A DNA stretch of 64,000 nt, taken from the NCBI GenBank assembly GCA_021810505.1, contig JAJZIR010000004.1, positions 62,001 to 126,000 on the forward strand. Direction: 5' to 3'. The stretch comes from a bacterium (GTDB lineage: Bacteria; Deinococcota; Deinococci; Deinococcales; Deinococcaceae). Positions 44,144 to 52,942 of this stretch are shown in pieces (positions within the stretch are counted from its first letter, which is position 1; each line of letters opens with the position of its first letter). Both the position numbers and the translations under genes were made by a program. Under the pieces are notes generated by a model that saw nothing but the letters and a program-made list of their open reading frames with translations, ran no database searches and was not told where the DNA came from.

Positions 44144-45322
44144 GTGCTGGAACCAGAGATAGACGGGGCGAGCTCTCTCTCGCTAGAGGGCATCTGTGCC
44201 CAGAAACGGCAACAGGCGCAGCAGCTATTGGGAGCGGGAGAGCTGTGGCTGATCGCCGCGCGCGAAACCGGGGTACGGCCCGAACCGGCCTTGCAGCTGA
44301 TCCTCCCCTGCGACTTCACCTGGGACGCCTTCGTAATCCTCACTGGGACAGCGGCGATCGCCATCGTCGGGCGCTATGACGCGCCCGGATTGCCGGCAGG
44401 CTGGGAGGTGATCTCCTACGACGAGGACCCAGGAGACGCCCTGCGGAGCGTCCTGCGCAGCCTCAATCCCCGCCGAGTCCTGATCGACAGCTCGCCGGAC
44501 CACCCCTTGATGGACGGGCTGAGCCACGGCCTCTACTTGAAGCTGCAGTCGCTGCTTCCAGGGATCACGTTCAACTCCGCCGAGCAGCTGCTCGGCCGGC
44601 TACGCTCTCTGAAAACCCCGCAGGAGCAACGGCTGTTGGCGCGAGCAGTACGGCGCGCTGAAGAAGATCTCACCTGGGTCGCCGAGATCCTCCAGCCGGG
44701 GATGAGCGAGCGCGAGGCTACCAGCCTGCTGCAGGACCGGCTGCGGGCCGATAGCCTGGAGCCAGCTTGGGGGTGGCAGGGTTGCCCGGGCTTCAGCTTC
44801 GGCCGCCAGCCCAGCCACGCCGGCTCCGGAGACCGGATCCTCGAAGAGGGCCAGCTGGTCCACGTCGACTACGGTGTACGGATGGGCGGCTACTGCTCCG
44901 ACCTGCAGCGCGTCTGGCTCTGCGCGGGCGAGCCAGATCTGGGGCTGAACGCGGCCTTCGCCGCGGTGCGTCAAGCCATCGACGCCGCCGCCGCCGCCCT
45001 GCGGCCGGGGGCCAGGGGCTACCAAGTCGACGCTGCCGCCCGGGCGATCATCACCTCGGCCGGATACCCGGAGTATCTCTACGCTACCGGCCACAACTTG
45101 GGGCGGGCCACTCACGATGGAGGCCCGCTGTTAGGGCCGCGCTGGGCCCGCTACGGTCGCAGCCCGGAGGGCTCGGTCGAGGCCGGTCAGGTCTACGCCA
45201 TCGAGCTGGGGGTGATGGTAGAAGGCGCCGGTTACCTGGGGCTGGAAGAAGACGTTTTGGTGTCAGACAGCGGTGCCGTATGGCTGTCTGAGCGCGAGGA
45301 AGCTCTCTGGAAGCTCCCGTAG
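44144..45322 (+). CDS. M24-family metallopeptidase (Xaa-Pro aminopeptidase-like)
   Basis: A 392-residue protein with a creatinase-like N-domain (~1-175) and the pita-bread catalytic domain. The five metal ligands are visible: VHVDYGVRMGGYCSD (two Asp), ATGHNLGRATHDGG (His), AIELGV and GLEEDVLV (Glu). GTG at 44144 has GGAG upstream; a GTG 27 bases earlier is also in frame. It probably removes N-terminal residues before proline in cytosolic peptides. Likely in one operon with the ParB-like gene. Confidence 0.88.
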   Translation: MLEPEIDGASSLSLEGICAQKRQQAQQLLGAGELWLIAARETGVRPEPALQLILPCDFTWDAFVILTGTAAIAIVGRYDAPGLPAGWEVISYDEDPGDALRSVLRSLNPRRVLIDSSPDHPLMDGLSHGLYLKLQSLLPGITFNSAEQLLGRLRSLKTPQEQRLLARAVRRAEEDLTWVAEILQPGMSEREATSLLQDRLRADSLEPAWGWQGCPGFSFGRQPSHAGSGDRILEEGQLVHVDYGVRMGGYCSDLQRVWLCAGEPDLGLNAAFAAVRQAIDAAAAALRPGARGYQVDAAARAIITSAGYPEYLYATGHNLGRATHDGGPLLGPRWARYGRSPEGSVEAGQVYAIELGVMVEGAGYLGLEEDVLVSDSGAVWLSEREEALWKLP

Positions 45323-45344
45323 ATCGCCCGCCACCCCGCTCGCG

Positions 45345-45382
45345 CCTCAGAGCTCGCTTCTTGTCGGAATGCGGCTCTGAGG
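45345..45382. terminator. Terminator-like hairpin between convergent genes
   Basis: CCTCAGAGC (45345-45353) pairs perfectly with GCTCTGAGG (45374-45382) and can be extended imperfectly by CCCCGC/GCGGGG. It lies between the convergent M24 peptidase and rhodanese genes. No U-run is present. Confidence 0.45.
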
Positions 45383-45494
45383 AGCGCGGGGATCTGGCCG
45401 GCGGGCGCCGCCCGCGGCCAGGTGGCACCTTTCCCAAACGCGTCGCGCGTACCTACGCCCAGGAAGCTCCGGCGTACGAGCTACCCCACCAGAC

Positions 45495-45998
45495 CTAGTC
45501 CTGGGCCGACAGCCGATCCTTGTCGTCTCCGGCGAGCAGGGCCTCCAACAGCGCCTCCCACAGCGCCTCCCACTCCTGCTGCCCGAGGGTACCCCGCACC
45601 TCCAACCGGCTTCCCTCCAAGGAAACTACCCGGATACCGGGGTGGCGCAGCGACCGGCGCAGGAACTCCGCCTTAGCATCCAAAGGACGCGGCAACTCGG
45701 CGCAGTAGCGGCGCTCGCGCGCGCGGCGCAGGGCCAGAACTCCTCCTGGGTAGGAGCTGGCCTCCAAGCCGCTGGAGCGCAGCAGGGCCGCAGCGACCTC
45801 GCTCAGCGCTCCAGAAGTGCAGACGCAGAGCAGAGCCCGGTCGTTGGGGAGTTCGGTGGGGCCGCTAAGGACCGAACCGAAGTCCAGCCGGAAGCTCGGA
45901 ACGCCCGGCCAGTACAGGGCCAGCGGTTCGGCCTCGCACTCCAAGGGGTCCCTGAGATCCAAGATCAGCTGCCTCTCGCCGTCCCGCGGGCTGTCCAC
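45495..45998 (-). CDS. Rhodanese-fold protein with C-terminal extension
   Basis: A 167-residue protein. The first ~90 residues follow a rhodanese fold (LILDLRDPLE..., then LLCVCTSGALSEVAAALLRSSG with candidate active cysteine C60). The last ~75 residues are a charged extension with no known match. The GTG is preceded by TAGCCT at 6 bases, a leaderless start. It is divergent from a second, canonical rhodanese gene. The atypical active loop (CTSGALS) makes catalysis uncertain. Confidence 0.65.
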   Translation of the reverse strand: MDSPRDGERQLILDLRDPLECEAEPLALYWPGVPSFRLDFGSVLSGPTELPNDRALLCVCTSGALSEVAAALLRSSGLEASSYPGGVLALRRARERRYCAELPRPLDAKAEFLRRSLRHPGIRVVSLEGSRLEVRGTLGQQEWEALWEALLEALLAGDDKDRLSAQD

Positions 45999-46069
45999 CC
46001 GATCAGGCTACGCTGCATTCCTGAGCAGAAGCACAGAAGTGAGCGGAAAGCCCTGCTAGCATGGTTTCC

Positions 46070-46384
46070 ATGAACGACGAGCTCAACCCCCAGGACGGGC
46101 ATGCCAAGGTACGCAGCGGGGCCCTTTTAGTGGATGTCCGGGAAGCCGAGGAGTTTTCCGAGGTTCACGCCAGCGGCGCAGCCTTATTCCCGCTCTCCGA
46201 GCTGGCCGAACGGGCCAACGAACTTCCCCTGGACCGAGAGCTGGTCCTGATCTGCCGCTCCGGGGCGCGCAGCGCCCGGGCAGCCGCCTATCTGTCCTCT
46301 ATCGGCTACACCACCTACAACCTACGGGGGGGGACGCTGGCCTGGATCCAGGCCGGCCTACCCACCGAATCGGGGGCGATATGA
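46070..46384 (+). CDS. Single-domain rhodanese
   Basis: A 104-residue sulfurtransferase with LLVDVREAEEFSEVH and the active loop ICRSGARSARAA (C62). I prefer the ATG at 46070, which follows TAGCAT by 7 bases (leaderless); an ATG at 46061 overlaps that box. It is the first gene of a run with sufT, an inositol phosphatase and, after a gap, a Crp regulator. It likely carries persulfide sulfur; the recipient is unknown. Confidence 0.88.
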   Translation: MNDELNPQDGHAKVRSGALLVDVREAEEFSEVHASGAALFPLSELAERANELPLDRELVLICRSGARSARAAAYLSSIGYTTYNLRGGTLAWIQAGLPTESGAI

Positions 46385-46716
46385 CCGAGCCGACCCAGAA
46401 TCTACCTACCCGCGAGGAAGTGTTGGAAGCCCTCAAGGTCGTCCGCGATCCGGAGATCCCGGTCAACGTAGTCGACTTGGGCTTGGTCTACGACGTAGAA
46501 ATCGGGGGAGATGGCCTGGTCGGGATCGAGATGACCCTTACCAGCATCGGTTGTCCGGTCCAGGACCTGGTCCGCAGCGACGCCGAGCTGGCGGTCGCTC
46601 AGCTGCCTGGCGTACGGCAGGTGGAGGTCAACTTTGTCTGGACCCCGCCCTGGACCATGGACAAGATGAGTGAAGACGGCAAACGCCAGATGCGGATGTT
46701 CGGCTTCAACGTCTGA
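46381..46716 (+). CDS. sufT: SufT/MIP18-family iron-sulfur cluster assembly protein
   Basis: A 111-residue DUF59 protein with VLEALKVVRDPEIPVNVVD, LGLVYDVEI, and the reactive-cysteine region TSIGCPVQDLV, ending MFGFNV. Members help mature Fe-S proteins; LutA and LutB in this window would be clients in principle. The ATG overlaps the rhodanese stop (ATGA) and its own stop touches the next start (TGATG), so the three genes form one translation-coupled unit. Confidence 0.88.
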   Translation: MTEPTQNLPTREEVLEALKVVRDPEIPVNVVDLGLVYDVEIGGDGLVGIEMTLTSIGCPVQDLVRSDAELAVAQLPGVRQVEVNFVWTPPWTMDKMSEDGKRQMRMFGFNV

Positions 46717-47489
46717 TGGACTGGCAGCGCGCCCTCGAGGTCGCCGTCGCAGCCTGCCACCGGGCCGGTTCCCTGCACCTGCAGCTCCGTGACCAAGGTT
46801 TGGACATCGGGAGCAAGAGCACTTTCGCTGACCTGGTGACCAGGGCCGACAGGGAGTCCGAGCTAGCCATCCGGCAGGTCATCGCGGCAGCCTTCCCCGA
46901 CCACGCTGTGGTCGGGGAAGAGGGGGGGCAGCTGGGGGACAGCCGGTACCGCTGGATCGTCGATCCCCTGGATGGGACCGTCAATTACGCCCACGGCTTC
47001 CCCTTCAGCTGCGTCTCGGTGGCCTTGGAGGTGGAGGGCCAGACGCGGGTCGGCGCCGTATTCGACCCCAACCGCCAGGAGCTGTTCTCGGCCATCCGGG
47101 GGCAGGGAGCCCGCTGCAACGGCCACCCCATCCGGGTATCGGCCTGTCCTGACCTGGAAACTCCAGCTCTGCTGGCCACCGGCTTTCCCTACGACCCAGC
47201 CGAGGGAGCGCACAACCTGGAGCTGTTCAGCCGCTTTCTCAGGCTCGGCCTACCGGTTCGGCGGCCTGGAGCAGCCGCACTCGATCTGTGCTACCTGGCC
47301 GCCGGGCGACTCGACGGCTTCTGGGAGTTCAAGCTGAACCCCTGGGACGTCGCTGCCGGCATTCTGATCATCCAAGAGGCCGGTGGGCAGGTCACCGACC
47401 TGAGCGGGGAGACCTACCGCTACGGGGGCCCGCTGTTGGCCAGCAACGGCAGGATACACCGTCAGATGCGCGCAATCCTAAGCCCCTAG
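46716..47489 (+). CDS. Inositol monophosphatase family protein
   Basis: A 257-residue Mg-dependent sugar-phosphate phosphatase. Motifs in order are VVGEEGG, the metal-binding DPLDGTVNYAHGFP and NPWDVAAGILIIQEAGG. Family members act on inositol-1-P, fructose-1,6-P2, PAP or NADP; the sequence alone does not decide, and the sulfur-related neighbours make a PAP phosphatase role worth testing. Start overlaps the sufT stop. Confidence 0.9.
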   Translation: MDWQRALEVAVAACHRAGSLHLQLRDQGLDIGSKSTFADLVTRADRESELAIRQVIAAAFPDHAVVGEEGGQLGDSRYRWIVDPLDGTVNYAHGFPFSCVSVALEVEGQTRVGAVFDPNRQELFSAIRGQGARCNGHPIRVSACPDLETPALLATGFPYDPAEGAHNLELFSRFLRLGLPVRRPGAAALDLCYLAAGRLDGFWEFKLNPWDVAAGILIIQEAGGQVTDLSGETYRYGGPLLASNGRIHRQMRAILSP

Positions 47490-47615
47490 CCGGACCAGGA
47501 GCGGTTCCCCTGCAGGCTCAGCCCCGAGCGTGGCAGCCGGCCGCACCGCCCTCTAAGGTGTTTGGGCGTGGCGGGCCCCGGGCGCGCAATATTGTCACGA
47601 CAGTTGCAGTCAGGT

Positions 47616-47645
47616 TTGTACAAGCTTTGATACAGTCTTGTTCAA
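47616..47645. promoter_or_regulatory. Three octamers phased at 11 bp upstream of the Crp/Fnr gene
   Basis: TTGTACAA (47616-47623), TTGATACA (47627-47634) and TTGTTCAA (47638-47645) start exactly 11 bp apart, one helical turn, in the AT-rich 222-base leader of the regulator gene. This looks like an array of binding sites for one protein on one face of the DNA. The 47490-47615 part holds no other visible signal. Confidence 0.5.
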
Positions 47646-47711
47646 GGGAAGATCCGAGGAAGATTGGGCGTCTAGCTTCCCAGGTTTAGGTCTGGCCCCG
47701 AAATAGAAAGC

Positions 47712-48344
47712 GTGGATGACATGATGCAGAGCGCGAGCAGCCAGCTCCACCACCCCCACGAGACCCAGCAGCGCCCACTGCGGCGCGGCGACACGCTGTA
47801 CTACGCCGGCGACGCCAGCCCGGCGCTGTATCGGTTGGAGAGCGGTCTGCTGCGGGCCATCCGGCTCACCCCTCAGGGCCGGAATCTGACCGTCCGCCAC
47901 GTCCTCCCGGGAGATATCTTCGGCGAAGAGGCCCTGCACGGGACCCCGCGCGGCCATCAGCTGGTCGCCCTGACCGACGCGGCGGTCATCCCGATCTACC
48001 CGCAGGAGCTCCAGGGAGCAGCGCTCTGGGAGATCGTCCGCTCGCTCAGCATCCAGCTGCAGCGGGTGATGAACGACGGCGTGCACATCCAGGATGGCGA
48101 GCTGCGCGAGCGGATCGCCCGCTATCTGTTGAATCTGGCCGACTCCTCGCTGGGGGGTCTCGAGGGCGGCATGCGGGTGGTCCGGGCCACCCATGAGCTG
48201 ATCGCCGAGGGTACTGGGGCAACCCGCGAGAGCGTCAGCAAGCTGATCGGGGAGATGCGCGACGACGGCCTTCTCGCACCAGCGTACCGCTGCATCGGGC
48301 TCAGCGACGAAGCCGAGCTGCGCCAACTGGCCGGCTTGAGCTGA
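47712..48344 (+). CDS. Crp/Fnr-family transcriptional regulator
   Basis: A 210-residue regulator. The cyclic-nucleotide-binding-like beta roll spans ~15-110 ([34 protein letters not shown]), then a dimer helix and an HTH with [20 protein letters not shown]. The FGEEAL segment is close to the cAMP-pocket FGE motif, and the overall sequence resembles the Deinococcus DdrI/Crp type. GTG start at 47712 with an AGAAAG site. It is preceded by phased octamers that may be autoregulatory. Confidence 0.88.
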   Translation: MDDMMQSASSQLHHPHETQQRPLRRGDTLYYAGDASPALYRLESGLLRAIRLTPQGRNLTVRHVLPGDIFGEEALHGTPRGHQLVALTDAAVIPIYPQELQGAALWEIVRSLSIQLQRVMNDGVHIQDGELRERIARYLLNLADSSLGGLEGGMRVVRATHELIAEGTGATRESVSKLIGEMRDDGLLAPAYRCIGLSDEAELRQLAGLS

Positions 48345-48350
48345 TTTAGT

Positions 48351-49181
48351 TCAGGGCTGCTCCCCCCTCGCCACCGGGCGATCCGGGTAACTCACATAAT
48401 CGCTCCAGCTCCCAGCGTAGAGCTTGGCCGCAATCCCGATCTCGTCGAGAGCCAGAACGTCCATGGCGGCGCTGACCCCTGAGCCGCAGTAGACCACCAA
48501 CTGCTTACCCCGCAGTGGCCGGTAGAGCTCCCCTAGCTCGCTCGGCTGCTTGAGCCTTGCCCCGGAGAGGTTGTCGGTGTGGGGAAAGTTTAAGGCTGAA
48601 GGGATGTGTCCGGCTACCGGGTCGATGGTCTCGTTCTCGCCCCGGTAGCGGTCGGGCGAGCGGGCGTCGATCAGCTGAGCGCCCTCCCGGAGCAGAGCTT
48701 CCAGCTGATCGATCTCCACCAGGTCAGGGGCAAAAGCCCTAGGGGTAAAGTCGCCACGAGCGGGTGGGCTGATTTCGGCAGTCACCGGCAACCCCAGCTC
48801 CTGCCAGCGCGGGAACCCCCCGTCGAGCAGCTGCACCCGGGCGTGACCCAAGTGGCGCAGCATCCACCAGAGGCGCGCTGCGAACATACCCCCGGAGCTG
48901 TCGTAGGCCACCACCCGGTCCATCGCCCCTAGACCGAGCTGCCGCAGGCGCTCAGCAAAGAGTCCCCAGTCGGGGAGCGGGTGGCGCCCGCCGTGCCGGC
49001 TGCGGGGACCCGAAAGGTCACGGTCAAGGTCCAGGAATTGCGCGCCCGGCAGGTGGCCTTCCAGGTAGGCCGCTCTCCCCCACTCGGGCCGCTTGAGGTC
49101 GAAGCGGACGTCGAAGATCCGCAGCGAGGGATCCGCCAGGGAGGCGTGGAGCTCTTGGGGAGATAACCAGTTCTTGGCCAT
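48351..49181 (-). CDS. Two-domain sulfurtransferase (thiosulfate/3-mercaptopyruvate type)
   Basis: A 276-residue protein of two rhodanese domains. The N-terminal domain (1-135) lacks cysteine in its loop (AYDSSGGMFAARLWW), while the C-terminal domain carries the active loop VVYCGSGVSAAM (C232). CGSGVxA is the form found in mercaptopyruvate sulfurtransferases, whereas thiosulfate enzymes usually have CRKGVT, so 3-mercaptopyruvate is favoured. Convergent with the Crp/Fnr gene, stops 6 bases apart. Confidence 0.9.
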   Translation of the reverse strand: MAKNWLSPQELHASLADPSLRIFDVRFDLKRPEWGRAAYLEGHLPGAQFLDLDRDLSGPRSRHGGRHPLPDWGLFAERLRQLGLGAMDRVVAYDSSGGMFAARLWWMLRHLGHARVQLLDGGFPRWQELGLPVTAEISPPARGDFTPRAFAPDLVEIDQLEALLREGAQLIDARSPDRYRGENETIDPVAGHIPSALNFPHTDNLSGARLKQPSELGELYRPLRGKQLVVYCGSGVSAAMDVLALDEIGIAAKLYAGSWSDYVSYPDRPVARGEQP

Positions 49182-49231
49182 GCCGGCATTCTGGCACAGC
49201 GCCCCGGCTATGTGCTAAGCTGGCTTCGCGT

Positions 49232-49304
49232 CACCGGGGGTGCCCTGACGGGCTGAGAGATACCCCAGGAACCTGATCCAGGTCATACTGGCGGAGGGAG
49301 CGTG
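49232..49304 (+). ncRNA. TPP riboswitch (THI box)
   Basis: The aptamer is recognisable by GGGGGTGCCC, the conserved CTGAGAGATACCCC core (49253-49266), GAACCTGATC (49269-49278) and the closing GGCGGAGGGA. It sits directly upstream of the thiamine importer operon and would turn it off when thiamine pyrophosphate is high. Confidence 0.95.
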
Positions 49305-49318
49305 GCACGCTTCAAGGG

Positions 49319-49351
49319 TTCCCTTTCACGGACGCGAAAGGGGAGTTTTTT
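49319..49351 (+). terminator. Riboswitch expression platform: attenuator overlapping the Shine-Dalgarno
   Basis: A 9-bp stem (49319-49327 with 49336-49344) followed after one G by six T (49346-49351). The 3' arm contains AAAGGGGA, which together with the next G is the only Shine-Dalgarno for the ATG at 49352. Formation of the hairpin would both terminate transcription and hide the ribosome site. Confidence 0.85.
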
Positions 49352-50398
49352 ATGGCATATTCCAGGGCCGGATGGGCGCTGCTGGCTTCGGTGCTGCTGG
49401 CCGTCCCCGCTTCGGCCAAGACCCTCACGGTGGTCGTTCCCGACTCCTTCGCGCTGAGCAAGGCGCTGGTAGCGAAGTTCGAGCGCCAGCAGGGGGTCAC
49501 GCTGCGCTTCCTCAAGGCTGGCAGCGCCGGCGCGATGGTCAACCGGCTGATCCTGACCAGGCGACATCCGTTGGGCGACCTAGTCTACGGGATCGACAAC
49601 ACCCTGATCGGCAAAGCAGTCCGCTACCACCTGCTGGCCCGCTACCGAACGCCGGGTACGCCCGAGTTGCCTCCCGAGCTACAGCTGCTGCCAACCGGAT
49701 ACCTGACCCCGATCAACCTCAGCACCGTCGCTATCACCGACGATCCGTCCTACTTCAGGAAACACCACCTACCGCTCCCCACCCAGTTGAGCCAGCTGGT
49801 GCGCGAGCGCTACCGCGGGCTGCTGGTGATGGAGAATCCGGCGACCAGCAGCACCGGCAGGGCCTTCCTGCTCGCTACCGTGGCCCACTTCGGCAAGTCG
49901 GTGTGGTCTTTTTGGCAACGGCTCAGGGAAAACGGGCTCAAAGTGGTGAACGGTTGGGAGGCGGCCTACTACACCGACTTCAGCAAGTACGGCGGCAGCC
50001 AACCGCTGGTGGTGAGTTATCTCACCGATCCAGCCGCTGAGGTCTATTTTGCCAAGACCAAGCTGCGCGCGAGTCCGGTCAGCAACCTGCTGCTACCCGG
50101 AAGCACCTTCGTGCAGGTGGAGGGCGCGGGGCTGCTGCGGGGCGGCCACCACCGCCAAGCGGCTGAAGCCTTCCTCCGCTTCCTGCTCAGCCGGGCCGCC
50201 CAGAGCTCCATCCCGACCAGCATGTGGGTCCTCCCGGTAGTCCCTGGGACCACTCTGAATCCGGTCTTCCGCTTTGATAGCAAGGCGCCCAAGCCGGATC
50301 AGGCCAGCTCGCTGCAGATCGCCGCTCACGTCCAGCGCTGGGTGCACGACTGGACCGCAGTGGTGATCGAGGGAGAGCCAGCCAGCCAGGTGCGTTGA
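49352..50398 (+). CDS. thiB: Thiamine ABC importer substrate-binding protein
   Basis: Exported receptor for thiamine or its phosphates, 348 residues. Signal peptide MAYSRAGWALLASVLLAVPASA; mature start KTLTVVVPDSFALSKALVAKFE; GDLVYGIDNTLIGKAV and NPATSSTGRAFLLATV are typical ThiB segments. The gene follows a TPP riboswitch directly, which gives the ligand assignment strong support. Confidence 0.93.
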   Translation: MAYSRAGWALLASVLLAVPASAKTLTVVVPDSFALSKALVAKFERQQGVTLRFLKAGSAGAMVNRLILTRRHPLGDLVYGIDNTLIGKAVRYHLLARYRTPGTPELPPELQLLPTGYLTPINLSTVAITDDPSYFRKHHLPLPTQLSQLVRERYRGLLVMENPATSSTGRAFLLATVAHFGKSVWSFWQRLRENGLKVVNGWEAAYYTDFSKYGGSQPLVVSYLTDPAAEVYFAKTKLRASPVSNLLLPGSTFVQVEGAGLLRGGHHRQAAEAFLRFLLSRAAQSSIPTSMWVLPVVPGTTLNPVFRFDSKAPKPDQASSLQIAAHVQRWVHDWTAVVIEGEPASQVR

Positions 50399-51957
50399 GC
50401 GCCCGGCGCACAGAGGCCACCAGCTGGCTGCTCGCCGCGCTGCCCTTGGGCTTTCTGGCGGCGATGGTGGCTTGGCCGCTAGCGACAGTGGCCGGAGGGG
50501 CTCTGCTCCACCCGGCAGCGCTGGCCTGGCTGCTGCGGCCCTACGGCCTGCACCTCGCAGTCTGGACCGCCGAACAGGCTCTGATCTCGACCGCCCTAGC
50601 TACCGCTCTGGGGCTGGTCTTAGCTGGTTTCCTGCAAACTTACCACTTCCCCGGTAAGCCGCTGCTGCTGAGGGCGTTGTTGCTTCCCTTTCTGACCCCC
50701 AGCCTGATCGCGGCTCTGGGTCTGCTCGATCTCTTCGGAGCGCACGGTCTGACCGGCTTGCACCCAGGAGGAGGGCTGCTGGTCATCCTGGCCAACTTGT
50801 TCTTCAACCTGCCCCTAGCCATCCGGCTGTGCTACGGCGGATTCAGCAGGGTCCCCCCACAAGCCCTGGAAGCCGCACGCAGCCTGGGGAGCTCGCCCTG
50901 GCGAGCTCGGCTACGGGTCACCCTGCCGTTGGTCTGGCCAGCGGCTCTAGCTGCCTCCAGCCTGGTGTTGCTCTACTCCTTCGTCGCCTTCGGGACCCCC
51001 CTGCTGCTGGCAGGACCCCGCCACCAGACCCTGGAGGTATTGATCTACGTATTGACCCTGGACCAGCTGCGCCTGAACCGGGCCGGGGCAGTGGCCTTGC
51101 TGCAGCTGCTGGTCTTGGGTGCCGTCACCGCCAGCTACACTTGGCTGCAGCGCAACCTGGCCCTCCAGCTGCCCTCTGGGATCGGGACGAGCCGCAGCCC
51201 CAAGGGGATCGGGAAGCTGTTGGTCCGCGCAGGCGCTCTCTCGATCGCCGCCCTAACCCTGGGACCGCTGCTGCTGGTATTGGCCGGCAGCTTGAGCGGA
51301 GCGGGCAGACCCAGCTTGGCCGCCTACGCGGCCCTGGGAGGGTTGCAGCTCCCGGTCAGCTTGGCCAGGGCAGCGCTGAACACAGCCCTGCTGGCTCTGC
51401 TATCGCTCCCACTCAGCTTGTTGCTCGGGGGCCTGCTGGCGCTAGCTATCTGGAGCTCTCCGGGGGTTTTGGACCTGCTCAGCCTGTTGCCGCTGATGGT
51501 GTCACCCGTCAGCCTGGCGGTGGGTTACCTGTTGCTCTACCCCGGCCTGCGGCTCAGCCTGCTGCTGCTGATTTGCTCCTATGCGCTGCTGGCCTTCCCG
51601 CTGGTAACCCGCACGCTGCTCCCCGCGCTGCGCAGCCTCCCCCATAGCCAGCTGGACGCAGCCAGGACGCTGGGGAGCTCCTGGGGGCGCAGCCTCGCCC
51701 GGGTCGTCGCCCCGCAGCTGCGCGCAGCGCTGCGCGCAGCTGCGGCGTTGGCCTTGGCCACCGCCCTGGGCGAGTTCGCCTCCACCCTGGTGCTAGTCCG
51801 ACCGAGCTGGACCACCCTGGCGGTCGGCCTCTACCAGGTGGCGCAGCACCCCGGCCAGCTCCCCTTGGCCGAGGCGCAGGCGATCGCAGTGCTGCTGTTC
51901 GGCCTGACCCTGCTGGGCTTCACCGCTCTGGACGGCGGGCGGGCGGAGATCGGCTAG
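50395..51957 (+). CDS. thiP: Thiamine ABC importer permease (fused pair)
   Basis: A 520-residue membrane protein in which two permease domains are joined, each with about six helices and an EAA loop: ALEAARSLGSSPWRARLRVTL and QLDAARTLGSSWGRSLARVV. TTG start overlapping the thiB stop (TTGA). It forms the channel with ThiQ. Leucine-rich throughout, as in other ThiP proteins. Confidence 0.93.
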   Translation: MSARRTEATSWLLAALPLGFLAAMVAWPLATVAGGALLHPAALAWLLRPYGLHLAVWTAEQALISTALATALGLVLAGFLQTYHFPGKPLLLRALLLPFLTPSLIAALGLLDLFGAHGLTGLHPGGGLLVILANLFFNLPLAIRLCYGGFSRVPPQALEAARSLGSSPWRARLRVTLPLVWPAALAASSLVLLYSFVAFGTPLLLAGPRHQTLEVLIYVLTLDQLRLNRAGAVALLQLLVLGAVTASYTWLQRNLALQLPSGIGTSRSPKGIGKLLVRAGALSIAALTLGPLLLVLAGSLSGAGRPSLAAYAALGGLQLPVSLARAALNTALLALLSLPLSLLLGGLLALAIWSSPGVLDLLSLLPLMVSPVSLAVGYLLLYPGLRLSLLLLICSYALLAFPLVTRTLLPALRSLPHSQLDAARTLGSSWGRSLARVVAPQLRAALRAAAALALATALGEFASTLVLVRPSWTTLAVGLYQVAQHPGQLPLAEAQAIAVLLFGLTLLGFTALDGGRAEIG

Positions 51958-51970
51958 ACTCGGGGAACGC

Positions 51971-52942
51971 ATGCTGGAGATCCGCAATCTCAGCAAACAC
52001 TTCGGCAGCACCGCTGCGGCCGACGCGGTCAACCTGGCGCTGGAGAGCGGCCAGATCCTGGCCCTCCTGGGACCCTCCGGCAGCGGCAAGAGCACGCTGC
52101 TTAGGCTGCTGGCCGGCCTGGAGAGGGCCGATGGCGGCGAAGTCTGGTTGGACGGCAGGGAGCTGAGCAAGTTACCACCCGAGCAGCGCAAGGTGGGGCT
52201 GATCTTCCAGGACTACGCCCTGTTCCCGCACCTAGACGTGCTCGGAAACGTCAGCTACGGCCTGGTGGAGCAGCGGATCCCCAAGGAGGAACGGGGGCGC
52301 CGAGCCGAGGAGCTGCTGGAGCGGATGGGCCTGGGTCAACTGGCCCGGCGCCGCACCTGGCAGCTCTCAGGCGGGCAGCAGCAGCGGGTGGCGGTGGCCC
52401 GCAGCCTGGCCACCCGGCCGCGCCTGTTGCTGCTGGATGAGCCGCTCTCCAATCTGGACGCGCAGCTGCGCCAGGATCTCCAGGCCGAGATCCACAGCTG
52501 GCTGCAGCGCTTCGAGCTGACCGCGATCTGGGTCACCCACGACCGCTCGGAGGCCTTCGCAGTGGGGGACCGCCTGGCCGTGCTGAGGGCCGGGCGAATC
52601 TTGCAAGATGGGCCGCCCCTAGAGCTCTACCACAGGCCAGCCAGCGCCTGGATAGCCCGCTTTCTCGGGCACAAGAACCTCTGGCCCTCCGGGGATTCCT
52701 TTCTCCTGGTCCCGTCCGCAGCAGTCGGGCTGCGCGGTGGGGAGCCGGCCGAGTTGGAGTCCCACAGCAGCGACGGCGAGCGCCATCTGATACGGCTGCG
52801 CTGCCCGGAGGGAGCCCTGGAGCTGGAACTCAGCTCCAGGGAATGGGCGGAGCTGAGGCAGGGAAGGGATCTGGAGGTGGGCAGCGCGCTGGGGATCGCG
52901 CTCGACCGCGCGGCCCTGCTGCGCTTACCAGGAGACCTGTGA
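51971..52942 (+). CDS. thiQ: Thiamine ABC importer ATPase
   Basis: A 323-residue ATPase: Walker A GPSGSGKST, Q-loop FQDYALFPH, signature LSGGQQQRVAVARS, Walker B LLLLDEPLSNLD and H-loop WVTHDRSEA. The ~85 C-terminal residues form a small TOBE-like domain, longer than the E. coli ThiQ. ATG 13 bases after thiP. Confidence 0.92.
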   Translation: MLEIRNLSKHFGSTAAADAVNLALESGQILALLGPSGSGKSTLLRLLAGLERADGGEVWLDGRELSKLPPEQRKVGLIFQDYALFPHLDVLGNVSYGLVEQRIPKEERGRRAEELLERMGLGQLARRRTWQLSGGQQQRVAVARSLATRPRLLLLDEPLSNLDAQLRQDLQAEIHSWLQRFELTAIWVTHDRSEAFAVGDRLAVLRAGRILQDGPPLELYHRPASAWIARFLGHKNLWPSGDSFLLVPSAAVGLRGGEPAELESHSSDGERHLIRLRCPEGALELELSSREWAELRQGRDLEVGSALGIALDRAALLRLPGDL

